Shown: in pieces, positions 43,876-55,804 of the stretch | Layout: the number at the start of each line of letters is the position of its first letter | Position numbering within the stretch: the first letter of the stretch is position 1 | NCBI GenBank assembly: GCA_004835665.1 | Contig: RBKR01000020.1 | Location: 806,001 to 870,000 of the forward strand | Origin: Phoma sp. XZ068 | Taxonomy: Eukaryota > Ascomycota > Dothideomycetes > Pleosporales > Didymellaceae | Direction: 5' to 3' | Length of the DNA: 64,000 nt | The notes under the pieces: generated by a model | Told to the model about the DNA's origin: nothing | The model's input: the letters and a program-made list of their open reading frames with translations, nothing else | Database searches by the model: none | Program-made: the position numbers and the translations under genes

Positions 43876-45135
43876 ATGCCACATCCTAAGATCGCTATCA
43901 TAGGCGCTGGACCTGGAGGATGCATGCTCGCTCGTCTTTTACATCAGTCGTCAGTCCCATGCAAAATCTTCGAAGGCGAAACATCCATCAACTACCGTTC
44001 TCAAGGTGGAACTCTCGATCTCCGAAGCGGTACAGGACTCGCAGCCATTCAAGCCGCTGGACTCTGGGAGCAGTTCCAACAACATGCACGCTATGACGGC
44101 GAGAGCCTTCTATTGACTGACAAAGACCTTACTACGTGGTTACGACGGTCTCCAGGTACAAAGGACAAACATAGCAAGCTGCAGGAAGCGCCGGAGATCG
44201 ATCGCGCGGTTCTGAGGAAGATGCTTGTCGAAAGCGTACCGTCGGAATGTGTAAGGTGGGGTTGGAAGCTCTCATCCGTGCGAGAGACTGCGCTCTCTGG
44301 ACTGGAACTATTGTTTTCCAACGGCGAGGTGGTGTCCGATGTCGATCTGATCGTTGGTGCAGACGGAGCCTGGAGCAAGACAAGGAATTTTTTGTCACAA
44401 GATAAACCACATTACTCTGGGCTTGGCGGATGGAATATGCGGATTTCGAACGCACGGGAAACAGCCCCGGAGGCATCCGCCCTCGTCAAAAGTGGCACCG
44501 TGTTTGCATACAGCGATGGGAAGGGGCTGGACGCTCAGCAGCTTGGCGACGGGAGCCTCAGCGTCTCCTGTTATGGAACGTATCCCGAAGAGTTCCAGAA
44601 ACATTGCGGCTTTGATGCGGAGAATCTCAAGGTTTCAAAGCAGTACATGCTGAAAGAATTAGACGGATGGGCACCTCAGCTCAGGAATCTGGTCGAATCG
44701 GCAAATGACAGTATTGTTTGGCGCAACCTGTACGAACTGCCTGTTGGTTGGAGATGGTTGCACAAGAAGGGGGTTACGCTCCTGGGCGATGCAGCTCATG
44801 TCATGACACCGTTCGCTGGTATAGGAGTCAATACGGCGTTTCACGATGCAATGATACTCACAAAGCAGATTGTTGCATTCACCGGATCCAGAGATTCTGT
44901 AGACTTGGACGATTTCATCCTACGTTACGAAGAGGCCATGTTCGAGCATGCGCACCAAGCCCAAGTCCTTACCGAGGGTTCAAAAACAGACATGATGCTC
45001 ACGCCTGGCGCGCCGCGGTCCACAATTGAAACCTGGGTTCTGAGGCATATGAAGGAGGATGCTCCAGCTTGGTCACATCCGATCCTGTCTGCATTGGTGT
45101 ACTCTGGCTACTGGGTATACAAATGGTTCGTGTGA
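43876..45135 (+). CDS. FAD-dependent monooxygenase, TetX-like (group A flavoprotein)
   Basis: A single-exon gene of 419 residues. The Rossmann dinucleotide motif is at the very start (KIAIIGAGPGGCMLARLL), followed by the FEG acidic end of the second strand. The DG motif is seen as VGADGAWSKTR, and the GD motif binding the FAD ribityl as LLGDAAHVMTPFAGIGVNTAFHDA. These place it in the PHBH-type aromatic or tetracycline-like hydroxylases, which use NAD(P)H and O2. YRSQGGTLDLRSGTGLAAI matches the TetX-like subgroup. The C-terminal segment (ILSALVYSGYWVYKWFV) is hydrophobic and might touch a membrane. The substrate is unknown. There is no signal peptide and no neighbouring biosynthetic core enzyme. 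Confidence 0.92.
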   Translation: MPHPKIAIIGAGPGGCMLARLLHQSSVPCKIFEGETSINYRSQGGTLDLRSGTGLAAIQAAGLWEQFQQHARYDGESLLLTDKDLTTWLRRSPGTKDKHSKLQEAPEIDRAVLRKMLVESVPSECVRWGWKLSSVRETALSGLELLFSNGEVVSDVDLIVGADGAWSKTRNFLSQDKPHYSGLGGWNMRISNARETAPEASALVKSGTVFAYSDGKGLDAQQLGDGSLSVSCYGTYPEEFQKHCGFDAENLKVSKQYMLKELDGWAPQLRNLVESANDSIVWRNLYELPVGWRWLHKKGVTLLGDAAHVMTPFAGIGVNTAFHDAMILTKQIVAFTGSRDSVDLDDFILRYEEAMFEHAHQAQVLTEGSKTDMMLTPGAPRSTIETWVLRHMKEDAPAWSHPILSALVYSGYWVYKWFV

Positions 45136-45769
45136 GCTTGCAAACTGAGGGAGTGTGAATCTGGCCGTTCATCTCCATGTTGCCAGTAGTCTACCTCCGC
45201 GCTCCCCGCTCAACCCGCATTCGCACTGTAATACTCAAGACACGATTTATACAACAATACAGGCCTACACAGTCCAGAATGCTCATAATTTTGTGGATAA
45301 ACGTCCTTTCGCTGTCTGCAACTTTCCGTTGGTATTGAAACGTTCTGCGATTATTTCAATGATATAGCACCACCGAGAATAGAGCGAAGTCCGGCGTACT
45401 TCCCGATGCAAGTATCGCGTCTGTAGCCTCACAAACTCAAACCGAAGACGTCACTCGTCGGGGTGGAAGCCTCATAGAGCAGCCAATGAACGCATACCGG
45501 GGAGCAACCAACGCTAACCACCACACCCGACACGCGCCACAGGAATTGTAGTTCACTGATAGGCTGTCTATCTTGACAAATCTTAGAAGTTGACAGCTTT
45601 GCGATTGGAATGGATGCGCTAGCGGGCAGCCGCAGTGTACGACCTCATCGGCTATGAGCCGGTTACTGTGAGGTATAAATGTGGGCCCGTGGACCACGAG
45701 CATAACAACCAATATACATCATCTGAGAACTTACGAATACCGCACAATTCAAGCGCACTAACCAACAAT
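45136..45769. other. Intergenic between monooxygenase and GFA gene
   Basis: 3' region of the monooxygenase and promoter of the next gene, including a TATA box (separate entry). No gene recognised. Confidence 0.5.
45674..45680 (+). promoter_or_regulatory. TATA box of the GFA-family gene
   Basis: TATAAAT, 90 bases upstream of the ATG at 45770, preceded by a neutral and followed by a GC-rich context. Confidence 0.5.
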
Positions 45770-46248
45770 ATGTCCAAAAGCACAGGATCCTGCCTCTGCG
45801 GCAAAGTCACTTACGAAGTTGAGGGTGGACCATTGAACAAAGTACACAGATTCTCCAAGGCCCTTCTCACATACCCTACCCACATCTACTGACTAACCCA
45901 CCCCAGGCGCTCTGCCACTGCAACCAATGCCAAAAGAACAGCGGCTCCATCTACAGCACCAACATCGTCATCGCCAACGACTTCTTCAAGTCCTCCGGAA
46001 AAACCAAGTCGTACTCTACTAAAGCCGAGTCTGGACGCGTTGTCACCTTCGTTTTCTGCCCGGAGTGCGGATCTCCGTTGTGGCGTGAGGGCGATATGGC
46101 GCCGGATGCTAAGGTGGTGCGGGCGGGTACCCTGGACGAGAAGAGTGCGAGGGAGGATGCGCATCCGCTTGCGGAGGTGTATACGGAGAATAGGGCGGAG
46201 TGGTTGAAGGAGCAGCAGGATGCGAAGCAGTTTCCTAAGATGTTTTAG
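45770..46248 (+). CDS. GFA-family (glutathione-dependent formaldehyde-activating enzyme-like) zinc protein
   Basis: Exons 45770..45841 and 45907..46248 (65-base intron, phase 0, CTGACTAAC before CAG) encode 137 residues. Zinc-binding cysteines are visible: GSCLCGKVTYE at the start, LCHCNQCQKNSGS at the exon junction and FCPECGSPLW. This is the complete GFA/CENP-V fold. Members were named for S-hydroxymethylglutathione synthase activity, but most fungal copies have no shown substrate. It is cytosolic, with no signal peptide. Its neighbours, a monooxygenase and an epoxide hydrolase, would suit a detoxification setting but there is no evidence of co-regulation. It has a TATA box. Confidence 0.92.
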
Positions 46249-46549
46249 GTGGGAGGTGTTTGGTTTAGTGAGGAGTTGAGGAGGTTGCATGGGGATTGAA
46301 GTGCATCAGGTGCTGTATGTATGCAGAGCTGAAAGTGGTTGCAGATGTGTATTGAGCAGGCCTTTTTAAGCTGACGTTGAGGGTTGGTTGATGGATACAC
46401 ATTCTTAATGATGACTGCGTTCATCGGGCTACTATCTATCTTCGACACGCCCAGCTCCATCGTAACGAGCATTATGATTCCAGACAGTAGGAGCCTCGAT
46501 CTGGGTGAGAGACTGACCGCTTATCTTGAGTTTAACTACCTGCAAGTCA
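46249..46549. other. Convergent 3' region
   Basis: 301 bases between the stop codons of the GFA-family gene and the epoxide hydrolase. Nothing recognised. Confidence 0.5.
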
Positions 46550-47831
46550 TCACTTCCAAGCAATCTTCACATATTCCTCGACATCCGCCCAAAGCGTGTC
46601 TGGCCTCTCAAGTGCCGCGAAATGCCCACCTTTATCATGGCTCCTGAAAAACACCAGGTCGCATGTCTTAGCAGCCCAGGCCTGCGGTATAGGGCAAAGT
46701 TCATACGGGAAGTACGAGTATCCGACCGGCTTGTTTACATGATCTAGCTTCTTGGTCTCGCGGTACGTGTAGATCGTTGTTGGGAAGCAGTCAGTGAGCC
46801 AGTAGAGAGTGATGTCAGCGAGGATGGTGTTCAGAGAGGGCCTCGTGCGTGGGTCGCTCCAGGCGAGGAACTTCTCCTAAGGTTTTGTCAGTGATGAGTT
46901 GGCAGAAGAATATCTTTTACTTACTCCAACCCATGCGAGCTGAGCGACAGGCGAACTAGCCATTGCGAAGCCAATAGTGGCAGGCTTCGTTCCATGCTCT
47001 AGCGCATACGCTCTGCCTTTGGTGAAGAAGTCCTCCATACGTTTGAGACCTGTCTTCTCTTGTTCGGTGAGTATGTCGTCGTCGCTGGCCTTGTCTTGAA
47101 TGCCGTAGTTGAGCATAAAGTTGAGGTGCATGCCTTTGCACTCATCGTATCTTGACGCAATTACACGAGAGACAAAGCTTCCAATATCCCCTCCCTGAAC
47201 TAGGTAGCCGGTTGAGCCGAATCCGAGAGAGAGCAGGAGCTTGTGGATCAAGCGACCAGTGTCTATGGTGGTCCAGTCCTTGTCATGTGGTGGATCTGAG
47301 GACAAAGCGTAGCCAGGGAGCGAGGGTACGATGATGTGATACGGGAGATCATCTGGCGTGTACTTCTGCTTCAGGAGCTCCAAGAGCGGTACAAACTCGA
47401 GAAATGACCCCGGCCATCCGTGAAGAAAAGCGATGGGGACTGCGTCCGGCTTGGAGGAGAAAAGTGCTGCGAAATGAATATCATAACTTTGGCCATCATC
47501 GTCCTCAACCAGGGATTTGAAATTGGGTAGGGCGTTGATGCGATCCTCTTCCTTCCGCCTGTGACATGTTAGAGCGAATAATAAAGGTAGAGCATTTGAC
47601 ATGCCAATCAAAGCTTTCCTGCCAGTGCTTCTTCGCATCTAGCATCCATTGGTGGCTAACACCAAACTCTCCATCCTCTCGCAGGTTCTCATACGTCTTC
47701 TTCGCGATTGGGCTCAGCCTCAACAAAGTTTTGAAATCATGGAGCTTCTGTTCGTCAACATGCAGCTCGAACGGTGTTGGCTTCTGGCTTGCACGAGCCG
47801 GAACGTTGCTGAATAGCTTTGCTGACGTCAT
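46550..47831 (-). CDS. Epoxide hydrolase, microsomal-type alpha/beta-hydrolase
   Basis: Exons 47831..47605, 47558..46925 and 46876..46550 give 395 residues. The N-terminal EH domain (PFELHVDEQKLHDFKTLLRL) is followed by the alpha/beta-hydrolase core: oxyanion motif FLHGWPGSFLEF, nucleophile Asp200 in VQGGDIGSF, and His372 in KGGHFAALERP. The enzyme opens epoxides to diols by a covalent ester intermediate. No N-terminal membrane anchor is present, so it is probably soluble. The first intron is 46 bases and starts with GC instead of GT (GCATGT), ending CTAACATGTCACAG; no GT donor restores the expected DWRKEEDRIN join. The second is a normal 48-base intron. It faces the GFA-family gene. Confidence 0.93.
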
Positions 47832-48394
47832 ATTTGATTTGTGTGAAGCAGGGTTGATGTGGTGGATGTATGGTGGGGATTGCAATTGTTCATACGTTGT
47901 CTTTATGTCTCTGTAGACAGTGAGTTGGGCGAAGCTTACAAATGCGAGGAGATGTTGTGTAGCTGTGACGAGTTACACGCGTGTAGTGCAGATGCCTGCT
48001 TGCATTGGGCATGTGATCGGCGGCTGACATGCGGCAAACACGGCCGTGCAACATCATTGAACATCTGCAAAGTTCGATGAACGCAAATGTTCCCAGCGCA
48101 AAGATTCCGCGAAGGAGGTTGTTGGTAGATTCGACACACTTGCGTTAGTTGACGAGGCAGATTTTGGGACTTTTGACACTGCGTCTCAAATATTGTGGTG
48201 TCTGCGGGACACGAAAAGGACCAAATAAGCAGGCTGAAAGTGAGAACTTGGGTATATTGGTAGGAACATAGCAATGTACAGTAGAGCTCACGAGCTGGTG
48301 CTCAAGCGAACATTACAAATCAGACGCGCGGCGTTATTCCACCAAAAGAACCATATATACACAATCTCCTTGAACGACAGCAAGAGTACAACTT
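47832..48394. other. Intergenic, tandem minus-strand genes
   Basis: Epoxide hydrolase promoter and the 3' end of the permease gene. No gene recognised. Confidence 0.5.
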
Positions 48395-50360
48395 TTATTT
48401 GCTGTGTGTGCTGGCGAAGCTGGCCCTCCTGGCCTCGAGAACGGCATCCTCGTGTGTTGGGGGACCTTCGTAATTGGCCTTGCCCCAGACGAAGTACCAG
48501 GCGGTGGAGACGAGGATGACGGCAGCGAGAACGACGGAGGCGTAGTTCATCGAGGTAGGGGTGACGGGAAGGAAGGTAGGCATGCAGAAGAGAGGAGTCG
48601 CAAGGGCAGACCAGGCTGAATGTGTTAGTGAGGAAGACATACGATCAACATGATGAGACTTACCGATGGCAACGATGTTGCAGAACAGACCAAGCTTGCC
48701 GAGGTAGAATTGACCCTCAACAACCTGCTTGCGGCCACCGAGCACCGAGCACACGATGGGTGCAGCGTAGCTGAGTGTCAAGCAAATAACACCAACACCA
48801 GAAAAGGCGTTGAACGCAGCGGCGGCACCGAAGTAGATGAGACCGAGCGCAAGCTGAACGACCATGCTCATCATCATAGCGTTGACAGGCACATCGAACT
48901 TGGTGTTGACGACCCTCCACATCTTGTATCCAGGGATACCACCATCACGAGCAAAAGCGTAGATGGCGCGGGATGAGGCCGTTGTGCAGCCGATACCGCA
49001 GAACAGACCCAAAACCATGAGCGGGAGCAGCAGACCTATAGCGCCACCGGAAGAGCCCACAGCATCCACGATGATGGCGGGGGTCGGCTGACCGGACAGG
49101 AGTCCAGCAAGGTATGCCTGGTCAGGTAGGACGAAGACGAGGGGAATGAGGAAGATGAGTCCGCAGATGGTGTTGAGGATAATCGTGCCGACCATAGCCT
49201 TAGGGACTTGGGTTGCAGGGTGGCGGACTTCTTCGCACATACTACAGTACAGTCAGCATAGGGACCAATAGGAGCTTGAATTTACCATGTCTTTTTGAAG
49301 CATGTGTCGCAATGGGAAAGGAAAGGTCGCTTGGGTAGCACGACGAAGTTGCTGTGGGAGGGCTGCTTTGGAAAACTGCATGGGTGAAGTGTTTGGGCAA
49401 GGGCTGCGTGTCGCGCTGGCAGAAGTAAAGGGCATGCTCACGAGACGATCATTCCGGTCGAGGAGGTTGCGTAGGCTGCGTGGAGGAGTCCGACCATGAA
49501 CGACCATCCTGGGACCCATCCGGAGTTAGAGGTATCGAGTGTGGTGAATACGTAATCGGCGCTGTGGCGACCGTTCTTCGCGATGGCAAGCACGCACACA
49601 ACAATGGCGATGACACCGGCAAAAGTCCAGAAGATGGCAAAGGTCTACACTTGGTAAGTAACGCGTTCGCATAAAGGTTGGGAGGAGATCTCACATCGAG
49701 CCACGGGAGCCACTTGTTCGAGGTGACACAAACAATGTTACACAGAAGGGTGACGCCAAGGAAGATCAGGTAGACCTGCCAAGTTGTGCCTGCGAAGATT
49801 CCGTTTCCCTCTGCGTCGGTGAACACATTGATGCATGCCACGTAGAAGAGAGCAGTAGCGAAGTTAACGGAAAGAGTAATGGTTATGTTACCAACGACGA
49901 AGCACCAACCACAAATCCATGAGGCGATCTTTCGGTAAGAAGGAGCCGCCAACATGAAAGTCTGGTAGTAGACACCGCCGCTGGTAGGGTAGACACTGGT
50001 GATTTCTCCTAGCGATGCTGCAACGCAGAGGATAATCAGAGATACAGCTAGCCATCCCCAGATAATGGTGACGGGGCCTCCGTTGATGACCGGGTAGTAG
50101 AGCGTTGTGGCCAGTCCGTAGGGGATAGAGGCCAGAACGAAGGACATGAAGGCGACCTGGAGAGTCGACCTGGAGCGTACAAGTTCGGCCTTGTAGCCCA
50201 TGGCCGCCAGAAGATCGTCCGAGTCGTTCAGCGCACCTTCCGACGGAGCCTTGCCAAGGCTGAGCTTCCTCCCCTTCTCGGAAGTGGTGCGAGGAACGAC
50301 ATCGTTCTCAGCGGCATACGCATCTGACTGCGTGCCGTACATGTGGGCAGTACTGGCCAT
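48395..50360 (-). CDS. APC-superfamily amino-acid/GABA permease
   Basis: Exons 50360..49695, 49644..49442, 49241..48664 and 48615..48395 encode 555 residues with about 12 membrane helices. A hydrophilic N-terminus (residues 1-60) is followed by LVRSRSTLQVAFMSFVLASIPYG, the start of TM1, then LGEITSVYPTSGGVYYQTFML, and later the SMCEEVRHPATQVPKAM segment, which is diagnostic of the Uga4/GABA-choline permease branch. The tail is short. It would import an amino acid, GABA or a related compound with protons at the plasma membrane; substrate not determinable. The third intron is 200 bases, longer than its neighbours (48-50). It is divergent from the D-2-hydroxyacid dehydrogenase across about 1.05 kb. 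Confidence 0.92.
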
Positions 50361-51410
50361 GGTGAGCGGTGGGGCGGTGGTAGTATTCTGAGGCTGGCCG
50401 GGAAGTGAAGGGGGTCCTCTGGTGTTGTCGTGAAAAGCTCTGCGACGTCCCGACCGGGGCTTGCGCGAGCTTTGAAGGGCTGCAGATGGACGTCAGGCCG
50501 CGCCTGGTCCGGCCCCCTACTAGCTTGGTGCGGGCAAGGTGTGTTAGCACTTCCACGCGAATCTCACTTGGGCGACCGCGTCCGACCTTGGCGCGAGTCG
50601 GTGATGGGTTGCGCCTGCCATGGCTAGGTTGGCGCGCACTGGTGACACCGACTCACCACCGAGCTGACACGGAAGGCCTCCCGCGGCTGTCCAGTTGATT
50701 TGCTCGCAAGGCTTCTAGAAGTGGGACAGAAGGCGTCAAATTTTCCTGCCGTCAATGCCGGGATTCATGACTTCTCTTAGCAACACCTTGCTGCATTGCG
50801 CACGACTAGAGCAAACCGTGCGCTGCGACGCAGATCTGAACATCGAATGGAACAAAGGCCTCAAGGGAGAGTGGAGTGGTCAATGGGAGGTCACCGGCTG
50901 GTCGCTATCTAGCCACGCTTACTGCAGCCAATGGGCGCTACCGAAAGGGCTGACCCGACGAGCTGGAGTGGTTTGGGGGCTTGCATGCTCGGTTCAAATT
51001 GTCGCAAACGTCGCATAGATCCTGTCTGGTGGTCGCGTGCATCAGGGTCCCGAGATAACATGTGATAGGCTGCGATAGACGAGGGATCGTTGCGACTGCA
51101 CAGCGTGAGAAAAGGGGAAATGTTTGAAGATTTGCTCTCAAGGTTGCTCCAAGGTGTGCACTTTGAGTGCATGGTTCGATATTTCTCAACGATTTGTTCT
51201 TCTTTCCGCATCCACTTCAATGTCTGACGTTGGAGAATGCACGCCCTACGCAGTACAGTTGTGCGAGGACGCTGCGCTCCACTTAGGATAGTTAGCTGCG
51301 GAGCATTGCCAAAGCTATAGAAAATAGCTGGAGTCCACACTGCGGACAGGAAGGCTCACGATTCTCACTTCAATTGTTCAGTTCGAGGCTCCACATTCTA
51401 CGTCATCAGG
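50361..51410. other. Divergent promoter region of permease and dehydrogenase
   Basis: 1,050 bases between divergent start codons. The overlapping frames at 51340..50909 minus and 50405..50698 plus lack domains. No clear regulatory motif identified by eye. Confidence 0.5.
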
Positions 51411-52494
51411 ATGCATTTTGAAATTGTGGCATTGGAGAAACAGCACCAACCTCTCTTTGAGACACTTGACCTTCCGCCCGATACAACATACAGCCTCACT
51501 TCGTATCAAACCACCTCCACACGCGATGAACTGCATGCTCGCATTCGCAATGCGGATGTTGTTATCGTTACGACTGTGAAGCTGGATGCTGAAACGCTAA
51601 GCCACGATCTCACGCCGCGATTGCGTTACGTTATTGTCTCCGCAACTGGCACGGACTGCGTAGACCTCCACTCTGCAAAGGCCCGAGCCATCCGTGTATG
51701 CAATTGTCCAGGAGCAAACCTGGAGGCAGTGTCTGAGCACGCGATAAGCCTCTACTTTGCAGCGCGACGCAGGACTATTTTACTCGATCAGGTTACGCGT
51801 CGTCAGCCCAGTGAATGGAAGCAGAACGGCAGTGTCAACTCGTATCTGCGACTACCCGATGGCCAGCCCCCATTGACATGCGGAGACGAGGTTCTAGGGA
51901 TTGTGGGCTACGGAGCGCTTGGTGCGTGTTATCGTTTCTCACGATGCAACGGGACTGACCGGACGTTTAGGGAAACGTATTGCGGCGGTGGGGCGTGCTC
52001 TGGGGATGAAGGTGCTTGTGGCCGCTCGCAAACCGTCTTCCAGCCCCTCATCGGGAGATGCACCACCCGTGCTGAATACGGAAGATGATCGTGTGCCGTT
52101 TGATGATGTTCTGCGACAAGCTACGGTTGTCGTACTTTCGCTGCCGCGCAACCCCCAAACGTTGAATCTCCTGTCTGCGGCCGAATTTGCAAAGATGCAC
52201 CCGTATGCACTGTTGATCAACATCGCGAGAGGCGGCATCGTTGATGAGGAAGCTGTCGTGCAAGCCTTGAAGGAGAAACGTATTGCTGGCTATGCAACCG
52301 ATGTATATGCAGTCGAGCCGGTTGGAGGTCCAGATGACACACCTCTTCTTTCAGAGGATGCAAAGGACCTGAACATCACTCTGAGCCCACATCTGGCATG
52401 GCTCTCCCAGAGAACGGTCAAGAACTTGGGTGACATCCTGAAGGCTACCGTAGAGTCAACACTCAGAGGCAAAGATGTCAATGTCATCGTCTGA
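51411..52494 (+). CDS. D-isomer-specific 2-hydroxyacid dehydrogenase
   Basis: Exons 51411..51921 and 51971..52494 (49-base intron, GTGCGT...TTTAG, split Gly) encode 344 residues. The intron interrupts the NAD-binding loop, giving GIVGYGALGKRIA (GxGxxG). The catalytic triad is complete: Arg257 in NIARGG, Glu286 in AVEP, His311 in SPHLAW. The enzyme should interconvert a 2-oxoacid and the D-2-hydroxyacid using NAD(P)(H), in the cytosol. It resembles the glycerate/hydroxyphenylpyruvate reductase group but substrate is not evident. The divergent neighbour is the amino-acid permease and downstream lies the neurotransmitter-type symporter, so amino-acid-derived 2-oxoacids are plausible substrates, by inference. 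Confidence 0.93.
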
Positions 52495-53517
52495 ACAGAT
52501 CCGTGAGGTAATAAGGTGGTTTGCATGCACCACGTCCAGTCACCAATCAGTGACTTTGCTGTACATTTGCACCACAATGGATCTCGAGAGCGCTCAAGCT
52601 CAAGACGTATGTTGCATGTCGCAAACTGGATTTACTCTTGCGCGGAAGACTCTTCATACAGATGCAAAAGGCTGCGGTAGCGACCGTTCCATGGCAATAT
52701 TCAAATAGCTGAGGTCGCTGTAAGGTTGCCACGTGCTTTCGTTCTTAGATTTGCAACTTCGGCCTTTCAATTGCATTGCCCTTCGTCAATCGTCCAATTG
52801 TATCTAACAATATATTTGTTGTGCCGAGCTTGCTACAGTAATTACCTCCGCAGCCTCCCTCATTCGCCAGCAACAGAACCGTTGCGCTCAGCAGCATGGC
52901 GCACATCTTCGTTTGCCGAAACATGCGGCGCAATTCCAGCGGTCCGGTCTGCGCTTCTGGCCGACGCGCCTGACGATCTCCCAGGAACGGGCGCGGGCAC
53001 GGTAAGAACCCCACACTTTGTACGCTTGACATGACGTATTGCCATGTGTGCCCAGCAACTGTTCAGCAAACAAGCGGCTCCGCGTTCAAGGCGCCACAAC
53101 CGTACTAGCATTGGGCAAATTCGCCTTGCGACAACAATGATCTACAAGTTCCGAAGATCCGAGACTTCACCAATACGTGAGCTTGGCTACAGGCGAAGCC
53201 GGATCAGTGCCATCTGGGCAAATCTCTTGATGTAGCACAGCCACAAGGGATACTCCTGTGATTCGGCCATGAGCCGGCTCAGTACTGAGACATCAGCATG
53301 CTCAGGAGCTCCCTTGTCACCTGACATGCACAGTAAGGACCATGACAGTAGCCCAGTCTCTTGTCTGCTGGGCGCAAAACTGTGAAGAGGCATACGAATG
53401 CAAGCTCGCAACTATGTGGGAACGAACATAAATCAGGCAGTCGGTAGATGCCCTCCTACGCCCACTTCTCGATCCAAAGCCCGAAAACGTCAAATTGTAG
53501 TCACTGTCGCACCAAAG
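52495..53517. other. Intergenic between dehydrogenase and symporter
   Basis: No gene recognised; frames at 52726..53034 plus and 53111..52860 minus are mutually overlapping shadows without domains. Confidence 0.5.
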
Positions 53518-55804
53518 ATGAACGTTTTCAGGAAAGTAGGCAATTTCCTGGCGCCTCCTCCAGCAAAGGCTGAAGATGGACGTGATACTTGGCCATCCCG
53601 GCTTTCGTATATCCTCGCAACAATGGGCGGGACAATTGGCATGGGCAACATGTAGGCACAATGAAGCAATGGACTTACAGCAGCCACTAACAGAGACTCG
53701 CTCAGGCTGCGGTTTCCCAGCGTAGTCTTCAACAACCACGGTTTGCAATGGTACACCTCATTTCGAGTCTTCACAGAAAGCTCACTTACACAAATCTCAG
53801 GTTCATTCCCTATCTGTTAGCCGTCGTTATCATCGCCATTCCCGGTCTCATACTCGAAGTTGCCATTGGAAACGCCTTCCGTGGCGGTCCAGTCGTCGCC
53901 TACAATGCCATGAACAAGCGACTTCGAGGCACTGGACTAGGGCTCATCTTCATTGGATTCATGGTCCTCACGTACTTCAACGTGATTGTCACCTGGATCA
54001 TGGTCTTCTTCATACGCTCCTGTAAGAGTCCTTTGCCTTGGGTGGGCCGTGATCCCGAGGAATACTTCATGCAGGATATCTTGAGAGTTGTCGATCCTGT
54101 AGAAGGAAGCCCTTATAATACCTATCCCGGTAAAGCATTTGTCGGTCAACTCGCAGGATGGTGTGCGTACGTTTGGTTCTGTGTATGGATTTGGTAGGTT
54201 GAATTTGTCGCGTCTAACAAACGTGCTTTGCTGATTCTTATAAGCATATTTCGAGGCACTGGTTGGACTGGCAGGGTCGTCTATTTTACGATGGGTATGC
54301 CGGTAAGCCAATTTCGTCCTTAAATACAACTTCGTCCGCTTCCTGACCTGGTCGCAAATAGATCATTATGGGCATCGTTATCGTCGGCCGCGGCGCGTCT
54401 CTCGAGAATGCAGGAGAGGGTATTAAACTGTACTTCGCGACATGGCGAGGTGACCAGCTATCACAACCGAGTCTCTGGCAAGCAGCCTGCGGACAAGTAT
54501 TCTTCAGCACCGGCGTAGGTTTCGGATACTACACCACTTACGCCTCCTACAACCGAAAGTTTGCCAACGCCGTACAAGATGCGATTATCGTTGTCAGCGC
54601 CAACGTTGCGTTTGAGATCTTCATCGCGTTCGGTGTGTTCGGTATTGTGGGCTTCCTCGGACTTCACCCAAATACTACAGTGATGGGTGGAAGTTTCGAC
54701 ATCGGCTTCATCACCTTCCCGGCAGCGTTAGAAGCCTTGCCTGGCAGTACCTTCTGGGCCGTTGTCTGGTTCGCCACCCTGCTTGTTCTAGGTATCAGCT
54801 CAGCGTTCGCCATGCTAGATGCAGTCATCACGATGGTTTTGGACGCGTACCCGCAATTCAAGAGGATCTGGGTTGTCACCGCTCTGGTAATCCTTTGCTA
54901 CCTGGTTTCACTGCCATTTTGCACTGAGTTTGGGTACCATCTACTGAACAACGTGGATGCCTGGATTAACAACCTGGCTCTGGTTTTTGTCGTATGGTCC
55001 GAATGCGTTGCAGCAACGACAGTTTACCGCTGGAAGGATGTTATCAGCCAAGTTGGATTGCCAGCGTTCATCGTCTACAACATTGGTTACTTCTCCGCGA
55101 TGATCTTTGGCGTTGTGCTTGGACACGCTGTCAGTGCTGAGGCTGGAGCCGGCCTTGGTTTTGGTCTGTTCACTCTTGGTACGCTAGGTGCGCTGTATCT
55201 TGCAAGATCGCCTGAATACGCTGCTCCGAAGTTCTGGGCCAAGAGACCTATCACCAACCGCTTGTGGTGGCTTGCGTTCTATTCAGTATGTACCCACTCT
55301 ACCTCTCTAGGAAGAATCCCCACTGACCGGATGTAGGGCAATCAACTCCGTAATGACCTCAACGTCATCATAGGTCAAGGCAAGAACTGGAACATACCTG
55401 TCTTCTGGTCACCATTGCTGCGCTACATAACCTCTCCTCTTCTGGTTTTGATTCTGAGCTTCGCATACCCCGATTTCTACAGGTCACAACATGATCCGCT
55501 ACATATCGTCGGATTTACGCTCGCGCATATTGGTATTGCCGCGATCCTACTCTCATACCTTGTGCCCCGATGGTTCGATGCGCTTGTGCCTGCTGAAAGG
55601 CGGACAGAGGGCGACGCACCAACAGTGCCTTTACTCGAGAGCACAACAGTGGACGCTCAACAAGACGACCAGATGGAGACCGGAAATAGAACGAGCGACG
55701 AAGTGGTCAAGGAGGATAAGAAGGCCGAGGAACAGGATAGTAATAGCCTTGGCAACGAACAGACGCCGGAACGTGTGTGCGACAAGACTGTAGCACCTTT
55801 CTGA
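53518..55804 (+). CDS. Sodium:neurotransmitter symporter (SLC6/NSS) family transporter
   Basis: Six exons: 53518..53651, 53706..53750, 53801..54193, 54245..54302, 54362..55285 and 55337..55804, 673 residues. TM1 has the family hallmark SYILATMGGTIGMGNMLRFP, which in other NSS members forms the sodium and substrate sites around its unwound centre. TM2 reads FIPYLLAVVIIAIPGLILEVAIG. TM6-8 are seen around FFSTGVGFGYYTTYASYNRKF and SSAFAMLDAVITMVLDAYP. There are 12 or so helices and a charged acidic C-tail of about 80 residues. It should take up an amino acid or amine coupled to Na+ or H+. The third intron ends in AAG (54242-54244), giving WICIFRGTGW. One short exon (45 bases) encodes LRFPSVVFNNHGLQW. 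Confidence 0.93.

Noticed and set aside
37806..50360. Secondary-metabolite gene cluster
   Set aside because: There is no polyketide synthase, peptide synthetase, terpene cyclase or cluster regulator; mixed orientations and unrelated functions.
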